Positions 1 through 5,858 of a DNA stretch of 9,910 bases are shown here, piece after piece. The notes under the pieces are model-generated. The model was given only the letters and a program-made list of their open reading frames with translations. It ran no database searches and had not been told where the DNA came from. A program made the position numbers and the translations under genes. Each line of letters begins with the position of its first letter. Positions within the stretch are counted from its first letter, which is position 1. Origin of the DNA: JBDREA01 sp043820265 (lineage in GTDB: Archaea > Altiarchaeota > Altiarchaeia > IMC4 > JBDREA01); assembly GCA_043820265.1 (NCBI GenBank), contig JBDREA010000060.1:1-9910 (forward strand). Reading direction: 5' to 3'.

Positions 1-193
1 TGTGAAACGCAAATACGGCAGCACAATCTACAGCCGAACCCACCGCACCAAGAAAAACGAACTACTACTCAAACTCATAAACTATAACCTACACAAAACA
101 ACAAAAATAGAAACCCTCATACAAGGGTTTCTACAAAGCCATTCATTTATGTTTTTTAAAGTAAAGCTCAACAATACATTTGCTCGAAGGTGA
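1..193 (+). CDS. C-terminal end of a DDE-type transposase (partial, runs off the left edge)
   Basis: The open frame enters from the left edge and stops at the TGA at 191-193. The peptide holds a block ending in NELLLKLINYNL, preceded by KRKYGSTIYSR. This K-R-x-[FY]-G ... E-x3-K-x2-x-YN[LI] pattern is typical of the C-terminus of IS4/IS5-like DDE transposases; the E is probably the last acidic residue of the DDE triad or lies near it. After YNL the sequence loses family character, and the last 20 or so codons may be flanking DNA read through from the element end near base 140. The stop overlaps the GTG start of the next gene by two bases, which looks accidental. Family membership is recognised by eye; the IS group is not determined. 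Without upstream sequence I cannot say whether the gene is intact. Confidence 0.6.
   Translation, partial: VKRKYGSTIYSRTHRTKKNELLLKLINYNLHKTTKIETLIQGFLQSHSFMFFKVKLNNTFARR
108..140. repeat. 10-bp perfect hairpin and putative right end of an insertion sequence
   Basis: TAGAAACCCT (108-117) and AGGGTTTCTA (124-133) are exact reverse complements with a six-base loop. The sequence continues to 140 as CAAAGCC. Read from 140 leftward on the minus strand it is GGCTTTGTAGAAACCC, which resembles the GGC-initiated terminal inverted repeats of many IS elements. The location just behind the transposase C-terminus fits a terminal or subterminal repeat. A transcription terminator is the alternative, although only scattered T-runs follow (145-157). 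The left copy of the inverted repeat lies outside the window, so the element boundary is inferred. Confidence 0.45.
153..160 (+). promoter_or_regulatory. TATA-like box for the flavoprotein gene
   Basis: TTTTTAAA lies about 30-37 bases before the GTG at 190, and there is no Shine-Dalgarno sequence before that GTG. Initiation about 26 bases downstream would give a transcript that starts near 180-188, almost leaderless. The box is a weak match. Confidence 0.35.
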
Positions 194-732
194 AAAAGAA
201 CAAAAAGATTGTGTTGGGGATGTGCGGTTCAGTTGCCGCGGTCCGCTGCGTCGAGCTCGTCAGAGAGTTCGTAAGGCGTGGCCTGGAAGTCGAAGTTACG
301 ATGACGAAAGCCGCCCAAAAGATAGTTGCAGTCGATGCGATGATCTGGGCAAGCGAGAATCCCGTCATCACAGGTTTAACAGGAAAAGTCGAATACCTGA
401 AGTCCTGCGGAGTCGAAGGCGATGCATCCCTCCTACTGATATGCCCTGCGACCGCCAATACGATTTCAAAGATCGCTGCAGGAATAGACGACACCACGGT
501 CACGACCTACGCATCCACTGCCCTCGGTTCGGGCTGCCCCATAATTGTGGTGCCCGCAATGCACGAAAGCCTATACAACAATCCGTTCGTTGCCGAAGCG
601 CTGGATAAAATGAAAAAAGCGGGCATCGAAGTACTCGAACCCAAACGGGAGGAGGGGATAGCTAAACTGCCGGACGAGGAAGAGATAATCAAGGCGGTTG
701 ATAAAAAAATAAAAAAGATCAATTCTACCTGA
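190..732 (+). CDS. Stand-alone CoaC/Dfp-like flavoprotein (phosphopantothenoylcysteine decarboxylase family)
   Basis: A 180-residue single-domain flavoprotein of the HFCD fold. In archaea and bacteria this domain usually forms the N-terminal half of CoaBC, which makes 4'-phosphopantetheine for coenzyme A. Visible motifs are the N-terminal GMCGSVAAVR loop (10-19), TGKVEYL (64-70), the FMN-binding PATANTISKIAAGIDDTTVTT region (86-106) and PAMHESLYNNP (122-132). EEGIAKLP near 154-161 matches the archaeal E-G-K-A-K segment. Two things are odd. No CoaB (ligase) domain follows; the next gene runs in the opposite direction and overlaps by 8 bases. And where archaeal CoaC has TGK[IV]EH[IV], with the catalytic His, this protein has Tyr69. 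It may therefore be a different FMN enzyme of the family (a dihydromethanopterin reductase-like or AfpA-like role is possible) rather than a working decarboxylase. The GTG start is supported by the conserved N-terminus; ATG at 220 would cut the first beta strand. Confidence 0.75.
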   Translation: MKKNKKIVLGMCGSVAAVRCVELVREFVRRGLEVEVTMTKAAQKIVAVDAMIWASENPVITGLTGKVEYLKSCGVEGDASLLLICPATANTISKIAAGIDDTTVTTYASTALGSGCPIIVVPAMHESLYNNPFVAEALDKMKKAGIEVLEPKREEGIAKLPDEEEIIKAVDKKIKKINST

Positions 733-1102
733 TGTAGCTTGTGTCTGCTTCTTCGCTTGATTGTGTGGTGTATTTTTCCTCAGGTTGTTCTTGCGGCTTT
801 TCGATGATCTGGCTTAAGAATTTCACGATTCGGACGAAGGCTTTGTTCGGGATCTTTAAGCGAGTCTTTATCACCCGCTCGATAACCGCCTCGTTTTTTT
901 TCTCGCCGAAAGTCGGCTTCACCGATTCCTCGTAGAAAGTGAGGTGCACGAAGTCGTCGCCTCTGATGGATGTCGTCAAGTCCACCTGCGTTGCGAAGTA
1001 CTCCTTATAATCTTGGGCGAGGACGTTCTTCCAGTTTACTTCAAGAGGTTTGATTTCGACCTTGACTTTCTCACTTTCCTTTTTCTCCCTTTTATCAGTC
1101 AT
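725..1102 (-). CDS. DUF3467-like small protein of unknown function
   Basis: 125 residues. A charged N-terminus (1-18, Lys/Glu-rich) is followed by YFATQVDLTTSIRGDDFVHL (35-54), an E-rich turn, then VIKTRLKIPNKAFVRIVKFL (77-96) and a hydrophilic tail. The order Y-x-A/N ... S ... D-F-V-x-L-x-F, then R-x-x-[IL]-P ... a final amphipathic helix, is the pattern of the DUF3467 family, small proteins of unknown role. The match is by eye and moderate. It begins one base after the stop of the cysteine-rich gene upstream, and its Shine-Dalgarno sequence GAGGAA (minus strand, 1112-1107) lies inside the end of that gene. The two are therefore almost certainly co-transcribed and translationally coupled. 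No catalytic motif, signal peptide or membrane segment is seen. The 3' end overlaps the convergent flavoprotein gene by 8 bases. Confidence 0.7.
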   Translation of the reverse strand: MTDKREKKESEKVKVEIKPLEVNWKNVLAQDYKEYFATQVDLTTSIRGDDFVHLTFYEESVKPTFGEKKNEAVIERVIKTRLKIPNKAFVRIVKFLSQIIEKPQEQPEEKYTTQSSEEADTSYIR

Positions 1103-1103
1103 T

Positions 1104-1412
1104 TTATTCCTCGATTTCTGCGAAAGCTTCCGCTTCGTCTATCCCGTATTCATCGCCTCGATAGTCTTCTAATGTGAAGTCTGTGTCGTTTTTCAATAAT
1201 TTTTTATCCCTTAAATAAGCGCATAATCCTTTAACGAAGTGGTCGCAGTACTCACAACATTTTCCTCGTTCATCGCAGTACTTGAAGTCCTGGCAGTGTT
1301 TACAGCATATTTCTGCTTTGGGCAGTTGGCTTTTTTCTGATTTACTCCCTGAATCAGATTTGCTGGCCTCACCCTCTTTGCCCTTTTTTACTGCCAAATT
1401 TCTCAACTCCAT
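1104..1412 (-). CDS. Small cysteine-rich protein with a duplicated CC-x2-C motif, probable metal binder
   Basis: 102 residues in three parts: a Lys/Ser-rich, likely disordered N-terminus (1-32), a cysteine block (36-64) and an acidic C-terminus (75-102). The eight cysteines are C36, C37, C40, C46, C52, C53, C56 and C64. They form two similar units, CCKHCQDFKYC and CCEYCDHFVKGLC, each of the form CC-x2-C-x-[DH]-F-x(2-4)-C. Such spacing fits zinc or iron-sulfur ligation, with four Cys per unit; the metal cannot be told from sequence. There is no signal peptide, so it is probably cytoplasmic, where an acidic tail and basic head suit a protein or nucleic-acid adaptor. I do not recognise the family. 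It is the first gene of a two-gene operon with the DUF3467-like protein and is divergent from the permease. The ATG at 1412 follows a short leader from the TATA-rich region at 1450-1460. Confidence 0.7.
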   Translation of the reverse strand: MELRNLAVKKGKEGEASKSDSGSKSEKSQLPKAEICCKHCQDFKYCDERGKCCEYCDHFVKGLCAYLRDKKLLKNDTDFTLEDYRGDEYGIDEAEAFAEIEE

Positions 1413-1484
1413 TTACCCAAGAAAAAACTTGGAATGATATTATCATAACGATATATAAACACTGCGGTTCAACGTTTTGGCAAG
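1413..1484. promoter_or_regulatory. Divergent promoter region with two palindromes
   Basis: TATATAAA (plus strand, 1452-1459) is about 26-33 bases before the permease ATG at 1485, which has no Shine-Dalgarno sequence, so a leaderless transcript is likely. The same AT stretch read on the minus strand (TTTATATA) could serve the cysteine-rich gene, with a leader of about 15-20 bases. Between this box and the minus-strand start lie CCAAG-AAAAAA-CTTGG (1417-1432, 5-bp arms) and the perfect palindrome ATGATATTATCAT (1434-1446). Both sit where a regulator could block minus-strand transcription. No regulator for them is identified. Confidence 0.5.
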
Positions 1485-2804
1485 ATGCAAGAAGTCATTA
1501 TCATAGGTGTCATTTTCCTTTTCACGTTTTTTCTCATTGTCTGGGAGAGGATTCACCGGGCGGTTTCCAGCATGGTAGGGGCCACATTGATGGTCGTATA
1601 TGGCCTGAGAAACGGGGTCTTGACCCACGAGGAAATCTATTCCTTCATCGACTTAGATACGCTTATCCTTCTTCTTGGAATGATGATAATCGTTGGTGTT
1701 CTAAGGGATACCGGCATCTTTCAGTGGATGGCAATAAAGATAGCCAAGTTTACGAGAGGAAACCTTTGGTATTTGATGGTAAGCCTTTCTATGACCAGTG
1801 CGTTTCTTTCCATGTTTTTTGACAATGTCACCACGATCCTTATGATGGTGCCAGTCACAATCTATGTCGCAAGGGGCCTTGAGGTACCTGCAACCCCCCT
1901 GATTCTTGCAGAAGTCCTGTTTTCGAATATCGGTGGGGTGGCGACTCTCATAGGCGATCCACCAAACATCTTGATAGCTTCTGCAGCCGGATTTTCGTTT
2001 AACGATTTTTTGTGGGTGCTTTTTCCAATAGTCTTTGGCTCACTTATCATGTCTCTTCTGATTCTGAGATTGATCTTTCATCGCTGGATCCGCTCCCCCT
2101 ACGTTGTCATGCGGAGCCCAAAAAACGTACTGGGATTCAGGCTTTCGGATGTCTCATTAAACATCGACGAACATGAGGCAATAAAGGATAAAAAGACAAT
2201 GTATAAGGGATTATTCATCTTCTTTTTGACCTTGTACCTTTTTTTAGCGCACGATAAGATCGGTTTGCATCCCGCGATGGTTGCGATAATCGGTGCCACA
2301 TTAACTCTACTGGTCAACCATTCGGATCCAAGGGTCGTATTCGAAAAGGTGGAGTGGCCTACCCTCATATTTTTTGCATGCTTGTTCATTTTGGTTGGTA
2401 CAGTGGAAAAAGTCGAGATTCTGCCAAAGATCGGAGCAGAAATAATTTCTCTTACCAAATCAAACCAGCTCATAACCAGTGTCGTCGTCCTCTGGCTTGG
2501 GGCCCTCTCATCTGCATTGATCGACAACATCCCCTTCACCGCTGCGATAATCCCTGCAATCCAGGCCATGGGGGGTCCCGGAGTTTCATTGGATACTATC
2601 TGGTGGGCTCTTGCAATCGGAGTAGGATTTGGGGGAAACGCAAGCATGCTTGGTTCGTCTGCGAGCATCATTGCAATCGGGTTTTCTGAGAAATTCGGCG
2701 AAAAAATTACTTTCAGAGATTGGCTTATGTATTGTACTCCTGTGATGGTTGTTTCGACTGCTACGGCTACGATCTTGTTCGTAATCAGATTCTTTTTCCT
2801 CTAA
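1485..2804 (+). CDS. ArsB/NhaD-type permease (ion transporter superfamily)
   Basis: A 439-residue polytopic membrane protein with about 11-12 hydrophobic segments, of normal length for the ArsB/NhaD/P-protein family. The family exports arsenite, exchanges Na+/H+ or carries organic anions. The two-fold pseudo-repeat of the family is clear. The first half has FFDNVTTILMMVP (111-123) and NIGGVATLIGDPPNI (148-162). The second has LIDNIPFTAAIIP (345-357) and GFGGNASMLGSSASI (381-395). A hydrophilic loop at about 205-240 separates the halves. No arsR, arsA or arsenate reductase gene is nearby, so arsenite is not supported over Na+ or other substrates. Start: ATG at 1485 gives MQEVIIIGVIF directly into the first membrane helix, and the TATA box lies about 30 bases upstream. 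A weak T-rich stretch after the stop (2817-2822) could end transcription. Confidence 0.85.
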   Translation: MQEVIIIGVIFLFTFFLIVWERIHRAVSSMVGATLMVVYGLRNGVLTHEEIYSFIDLDTLILLLGMMIIVGVLRDTGIFQWMAIKIAKFTRGNLWYLMVSLSMTSAFLSMFFDNVTTILMMVPVTIYVARGLEVPATPLILAEVLFSNIGGVATLIGDPPNILIASAAGFSFNDFLWVLFPIVFGSLIMSLLILRLIFHRWIRSPYVVMRSPKNVLGFRLSDVSLNIDEHEAIKDKKTMYKGLFIFFLTLYLFLAHDKIGLHPAMVAIIGATLTLLVNHSDPRVVFEKVEWPTLIFFACLFILVGTVEKVEILPKIGAEIISLTKSNQLITSVVVLWLGALSSALIDNIPFTAAIIPAIQAMGGPGVSLDTIWWALAIGVGFGGNASMLGSSASIIAIGFSEKFGEKITFRDWLMYCTPVMVVSTATATILFVIRFFFL

Positions 2805-2850
2805 ATTCTATCCGCCTCTTTTATGCTATGAACAGCCGAAACCCGAGGTT

Positions 2851-2858
2851 ATTTATCC
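2851..2858 (+). promoter_or_regulatory. TATA-like box for the Yip1-like gene
   Basis: ATTTATCC lies 22-29 bases before the ATG at 2880. No ribosome binding site precedes the ATG (TTACCTTCT only), so a leaderless transcript is expected. CTATAAAG at 2859-2866 is a second AT motif, but it is too close to the start to serve a full-length message. Confidence 0.4.
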
Positions 2859-2879
2859 TATAAAGTATTATTACCTTCT

Positions 2880-3824
2880 ATGGGTTTGTTCGAGCACGCC
2901 ATCGGAGTCGTCATATCCCCAACTGACACCTTCGAGGAATTAGCTGACGAGAAACCTGTAGGAGAAGCTGCGTTCATCACGGTCGGGATCCCTGTAATCT
3001 TTTCCGCTTTGTTCTTCCTTCTATTTATTCCCATGCTTTCGGCAATGGGCCCTGTTGCAGGTTTTCTTGGAATGTCGATGGCATTAATCATTCCCGGCTT
3101 CGCACTCGCCGCTTTTATCATATGGCTTTTCTCATCTCTGATCTTTCACGTAGTATTAAAGGTATTCGGAGGTCAAGGTTCGCTTTCTGCTATGATGTGC
3201 GTCCTGTCCTTTTCTTCTGTCGTTGGATTCGTCGGCCAACTTTTGAGCATCCCCTTTGTCTTCATCTCGGGTGTTACTGGGGATCCAACAATCTACTTTT
3301 TCGTGAACATCCTGGTTTCTTTTTGGTTTCTTTACACGTTCACAACCGGAGCTTCAATAGCTAATAGGATCTCCCGAGCGAGGGTGGTTGTTGCCTTGAT
3401 AGCTTTCGCATTCATTGTTGGATTTATCTTTTTCATCTTAGGGGTGGGAGGTATTTTATCCTTTGCACCTTCAATCGACGACATCGCAGTTCATGGAAAA
3501 TTCATCGAAGAATCCGGTTTTCCAATCACGCCTGAGACGACTATCTCAACGGCTTTGCCTTACTCAACCTTTCCAGATTACACAACAACTTTATTTTCGA
3601 CTTCAAGCTCATTGACTACAACTACCTCGATTCGAATCATAACCAAAGCTGATCTGATCTTTGACTGCACGGAATTCTGTCAAAGACAAAACTATACGGT
3701 AGGAAAATGTGTGCGATCCCTGAATCTCTGCAAAGGAAACGGAGGAGTGAACTTCAGACAGGCAGACAATTACTGCGAACACGACCGCCCACTAGAAACC
3801 TGCTGCTGCTTTGAGGAGGGATAA
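2880..3824 (+). CDS. Yip1-like membrane protein with Ser/Thr-rich stalk and eight-cysteine C-terminal domain
   Basis: 314 residues in three parts. Residues 1-195 resemble the archaeal/bacterial Yip1 domain: a short amphipathic N-terminus with PTDTFEELADEKP, then about five hydrophobic segments (roughly 29-54, 58-94, 103-130, 137-158, 168-194), with GGQGS between the second and third. Residues 217-250 are a Thr/Ser/Pro stalk (TTLFSTSSSLTTTTS), a likely site of O-glycosylation. Residues 262-310 hold eight cysteines (263, 267, 277, 284, 299, 308, 309, 310) in C-x3-C-x9-C-x6-C-x14-C-x8-CCC. With the N-terminus inside and five helices, the C-terminus would be outside the cell, where disulfides could form; this topology is inferred. 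A small disulfide-stapled, defensin-like surface domain is the simplest reading, and metal binding is the alternative. The role is unknown. The gene stands alone and converges on hpt 43 bases downstream. Confidence 0.75.
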   Translation: MGLFEHAIGVVISPTDTFEELADEKPVGEAAFITVGIPVIFSALFFLLFIPMLSAMGPVAGFLGMSMALIIPGFALAAFIIWLFSSLIFHVVLKVFGGQGSLSAMMCVLSFSSVVGFVGQLLSIPFVFISGVTGDPTIYFFVNILVSFWFLYTFTTGASIANRISRARVVVALIAFAFIVGFIFFILGVGGILSFAPSIDDIAVHGKFIEESGFPITPETTISTALPYSTFPDYTTTLFSTSSSLTTTTSIRIITKADLIFDCTEFCQRQNYTVGKCVRSLNLCKGNGGVNFRQADNYCEHDRPLETCCCFEEG

Positions 3825-3867
3825 ACTCTATTTCTCAAGTAGCTTCTTTACCTTCATTCACTCCCTC

Positions 3868-4443
3868 CTACTCTGATGGAATTATCTTTACCTTCCCTTC
3901 TTCTACTTCGATTTTTATTAAGGTTTTAACTTTGATGCCTGTTTTTTCTTTTACTTCAGCTACTCCATCTCCTCGCTCGATCACTGCTACGATGTCTTTC
4001 ACTTTGACTCCCAGATCCTTTAGTGCGTTTAGTATAGCGACGTATGTTCCTCCCGTTGAGATGACTGCATCAACTACCAAAACCTTCATACCTGAATTTA
4101 ATCCGTTGATGTAGAGCTTTCCCTTTGAATAGCCTGTGCTCTGGTCGAGGATGATCTCCCCGGGCATCCAGTACTGGCGTTTTCTGACGATGTAAAATGG
4201 TAGTCCAGTCATCTGGCTGAGCACTGCTCCGATGTGGATGCCCATCGCTTCAACTGTGATTATCAGATCGACATCTGAGAAGTCTCCGACATCCAAAATA
4301 GCCTGGCAGACCTCCCGGACTAATTCAGGCTTCATTGGGGGGATGCTATCTGAGAGGGGGTGGATAAAATAATCATACTCTCCTCTCCTGACGACCGGAG
4401 CATCCTCAAAGGACCTCCTCAGTAGATCGAGTTTAGGTTCCAT
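3868..4443 (-). CDS. hpt: Archaeal-type hypoxanthine/guanine phosphoribosyltransferase
   Basis: Converts hypoxanthine or guanine plus PRPP to IMP or GMP in purine salvage. The 191 residues align along their whole length with the archaeal Hpt group: APVVRRGEYDYFIHPLSDSIP (15-35), the EAMGIHIGAVLS core (65-76), VRKRQYWMPGE (87-97), QSTGYSKGKLYINGL (101-115) and the PRPP loop VVDAVISTGGT (123-133). The PRPP loop normally reads DDVISTGGT; here the second acidic residue is Ala126, an unusual change at a ribose-contacting position, though some other PRTases such as UPRT also lack it. ATG at 4443 is preferred to the TTG at 4446: it matches family length, and a GTGA sequence lies 7 bases upstream. 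The upstream apt stop (4449-4447) is separated by only 3 bases, so the genes are co-transcribed. Confidence 0.9.
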   Translation of the reverse strand: MEPKLDLLRRSFEDAPVVRRGEYDYFIHPLSDSIPPMKPELVREVCQAILDVGDFSDVDLIITVEAMGIHIGAVLSQMTGLPFYIVRKRQYWMPGEIILDQSTGYSKGKLYINGLNSGMKVLVVDAVISTGGTYVAILNALKDLGVKVKDIVAVIERGDGVAEVKEKTGIKVKTLIKIEVEEGKVKIIPSE

Positions 4444-4446
4444 CAA

Positions 4447-4968
4447 TCAATCACTATCGTAGCTGATAAGAGATTTTATTTCGTAGCCCTTAAGTTTTTC
4501 TCGTCCGTTCAAAAACGATAACTCAATTAAAAAGCACATCCCAGCCACAACTCCTCCGAGCTGTTCGACCATCTTAGCAGCAGCCTCGATCGTTCCTCCA
4601 GTCGCAAGTAGGTCGTCTACGAGAAGAACACGATCTCCCTTCTTAATCGGGTCCTTGTGTATCTCCAACGCGTCTTTTCCGTATTCGAGCTCGTATTCAT
4701 AGTATAAGGTGTCTGAGGGAAGTTTGCCCGGCTTTCTAACAGGCACAAATCCTACCCCTAACTCGATAGCCAATGGAGCGCCGAAAATGAATCCCCTGGC
4801 TTCCGCCGATGCAATATAGTCCAGTTTTTCGCCCCTGTAAATCTCTGCCATCTCTTTGACTGACTGCCGAAACGCATCCCCGTCCTGAAGCAAAGTCGTG
4901 ATATCAAAAAAGTTTATCCCCTCCTTGGGAAAATCCGGCACGTTTCGAATCTTCGATTTCAAATCCAT
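4447..4968 (-). CDS. apt: Adenine phosphoribosyltransferase
   Basis: Makes AMP from adenine and PRPP. At 173 residues it has the usual Apt length and full motif set: NVPDFPKEGINFFDITTLL (9-27), SAEARGFIFGAPLA (54-67), the flexible loop VRKPGKLP (77-84) followed by YEYELEYGKDALEIH (90-104), and the PRPP loop VLLVDDLLATGGT (114-126) with both acidic residues. It looks fully active and closely resembles the widespread bacterial-type Apt rather than the distinct archaeal Hpt-like Apt group. Start: ATG at 4968 has a strong Shine-Dalgarno sequence GGAGGA (minus strand, around 4980-4975). It is first in an operon with hpt and divergent from the gene for MTA phosphorylase, whose adenine product is Apt's substrate. 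Confidence 0.95.
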   Translation of the reverse strand: MDLKSKIRNVPDFPKEGINFFDITTLLQDGDAFRQSVKEMAEIYRGEKLDYIASAEARGFIFGAPLAIELGVGFVPVRKPGKLPSDTLYYEYELEYGKDALEIHKDPIKKGDRVLLVDDLLATGGTIEAAAKMVEQLGGVVAGMCFLIELSFLNGREKLKGYEIKSLISYDSD

Positions 4969-5048
4969 GTTGTTCCTCCAATCACCTTTTCTTATGAGGG
5001 ATATTTTTTTAAAGTAATTATTTAATCAAAGTTAGTAATACCTAAAAA
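4969..5048. promoter_or_regulatory. Shared divergent promoter of apt-hpt and mtnP
   Basis: On the minus strand TTTAAAAA (5013-5006) suits a start near 4983 and a leader of about 15 bases that carries the apt Shine-Dalgarno sequence. On the plus strand TTTAAT (5021-5026) is about 25 bases before the mtnP ATG, which lacks a Shine-Dalgarno sequence, so that message is probably leaderless. A small palindrome TTAG-N6-CTAA (5032-5045) lies between the plus-strand box and the ATG, a position suited to repression; its use is speculative. Confidence 0.5.
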
Positions 5049-5837
5049 ATGGAATCAGCCGAAATCGCAATAATTGGGGGGACGGGTGTTGCGGACCCGA
5101 AGATGTTTGCGGACGCCAAAGACGTGAAAGTAGACACACCCTATGGCAACCCATCAGATTCTGTTTCCATCGGAAAATTTTCGGGGCGAAAGATAGCCAT
5201 CCTCTCAAGGCACGGAAGAGGTCACACAAAGGCCCCTCACCTTATAAACTACCAGGCAAACATCTGGGCGCTCAAGGAATTGGGAGTCAAATGGGTGCTG
5301 GCACCTTGTGCGGTGGGCAGCCTACAGGAAAACATCCACGCAGGAGAATTCGTCTTCGTAGACCAATTCATCGACCGGACCCAGGCAAGAAAGAGCACAT
5401 TCTATGAAGGAGACACGGTATGCCACATCTCTGCCGCAGACCCTGTCTGTCCGACACTAGGAGAGCTACTCAAAAAATCGGCTGACAAATTAAAGCTGAA
5501 ATACCATCCCAGGGGAACATACATCTGCATGGAGGGGCCAAGGTTTTCAACCCGGGCCGAATCACATCTCTACCAGTCCTGGGGTGCGTCCGTCATCGGC
5601 ATGACGATGGTCCCGGAATGCGTCCTCGCCCGCGAAGCAGAAATGTGCTACGCATCGATTGCGATGGTGACCGACTACGACTGTTGGAAGGAACACAACG
5701 TAAACATCAAAGAAATCGTTGCGACAATGACAGCCAACATAAAAAAAGTAAAAAACCTCCTCACAGACGTCGTGGAAAAGATCCCCAAAACCCGAAACTG
5801 CAGCTGCGCAAACGCACTCGAAGGTGCGCTTATTTAG
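5049..5837 (+). CDS. mtnP: S-methyl-5'-thioadenosine phosphorylase
   Basis: Splits 5'-methylthioadenosine with phosphate into adenine and 5-methylthioribose-1-phosphate. The 262-residue protein keeps the PNP/MTAP family signatures: IIGGTG (8-13), phosphate-binding RHGRGH (54-59), NYQANIWALKELG (67-79), DQFIDRTQARKSTF (105-118), EGPRFSTRAES (162-172), GMTMVPE (184-190) and TDYDCW (208-213). The Asp pair in TDYD is the adenine-specific form; 6-oxopurine phosphorylases have Asn there, so MTA rather than methylthioinosine is expected. The C-terminus carries C251-S-C253. A C-x-C pair is known at the same place in Sulfolobus MTAP II, where it forms a stabilising disulfide, so a thermophilic relative is possible. 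It is divergent from apt, which uses its adenine product. The promoter of the next gene overlaps its stop codon. Confidence 0.93.
   Translation: MESAEIAIIGGTGVADPKMFADAKDVKVDTPYGNPSDSVSIGKFSGRKIAILSRHGRGHTKAPHLINYQANIWALKELGVKWVLAPCAVGSLQENIHAGEFVFVDQFIDRTQARKSTFYEGDTVCHISAADPVCPTLGELLKKSADKLKLKYHPRGTYICMEGPRFSTRAESHLYQSWGASVIGMTMVPECVLAREAEMCYASIAMVTDYDCWKEHNVNIKEIVATMTANIKKVKNLLTDVVEKIPKTRNCSCANALEGALI
5830..5836 (+). promoter_or_regulatory. TATA-like box for the 5859 gene, inside the end of mtnP
   Basis: TTATTTA overlaps the TAG stop of mtnP and lies 23-29 bases before the ATG at 5859, which has no Shine-Dalgarno sequence. This suggests a separate leaderless transcript rather than read-through alone. 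Confidence 0.4.
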
Positions 5838-5858
5838 TTTTCCTTCCTCTATTATCTT

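Noticed and set aside
2099..2671. 190-codon open frame on the minus strand inside the permease gene
   Set aside because: It is antisense to a clearly conserved gene, shows no domain pattern, and has the Pro/Ser/Arg-rich make-up of a shadow frame.
1485..2804. Arsenic resistance operon
   Set aside because: Only the permease is present; no arsR, arsA, arsC or arsM is nearby, so the substrate is left open.
3825..3867. Intrinsic terminator between the convergent Yip1-like and hpt genes
   Set aside because: The 43 bases are pyrimidine-rich, but no stem-loop with a following T-run could be found.
4444..4446. TTG as the start of hpt
   Set aside because: The ATG that follows directly gives the family N-terminus and better spacing to the GTGA sequence.
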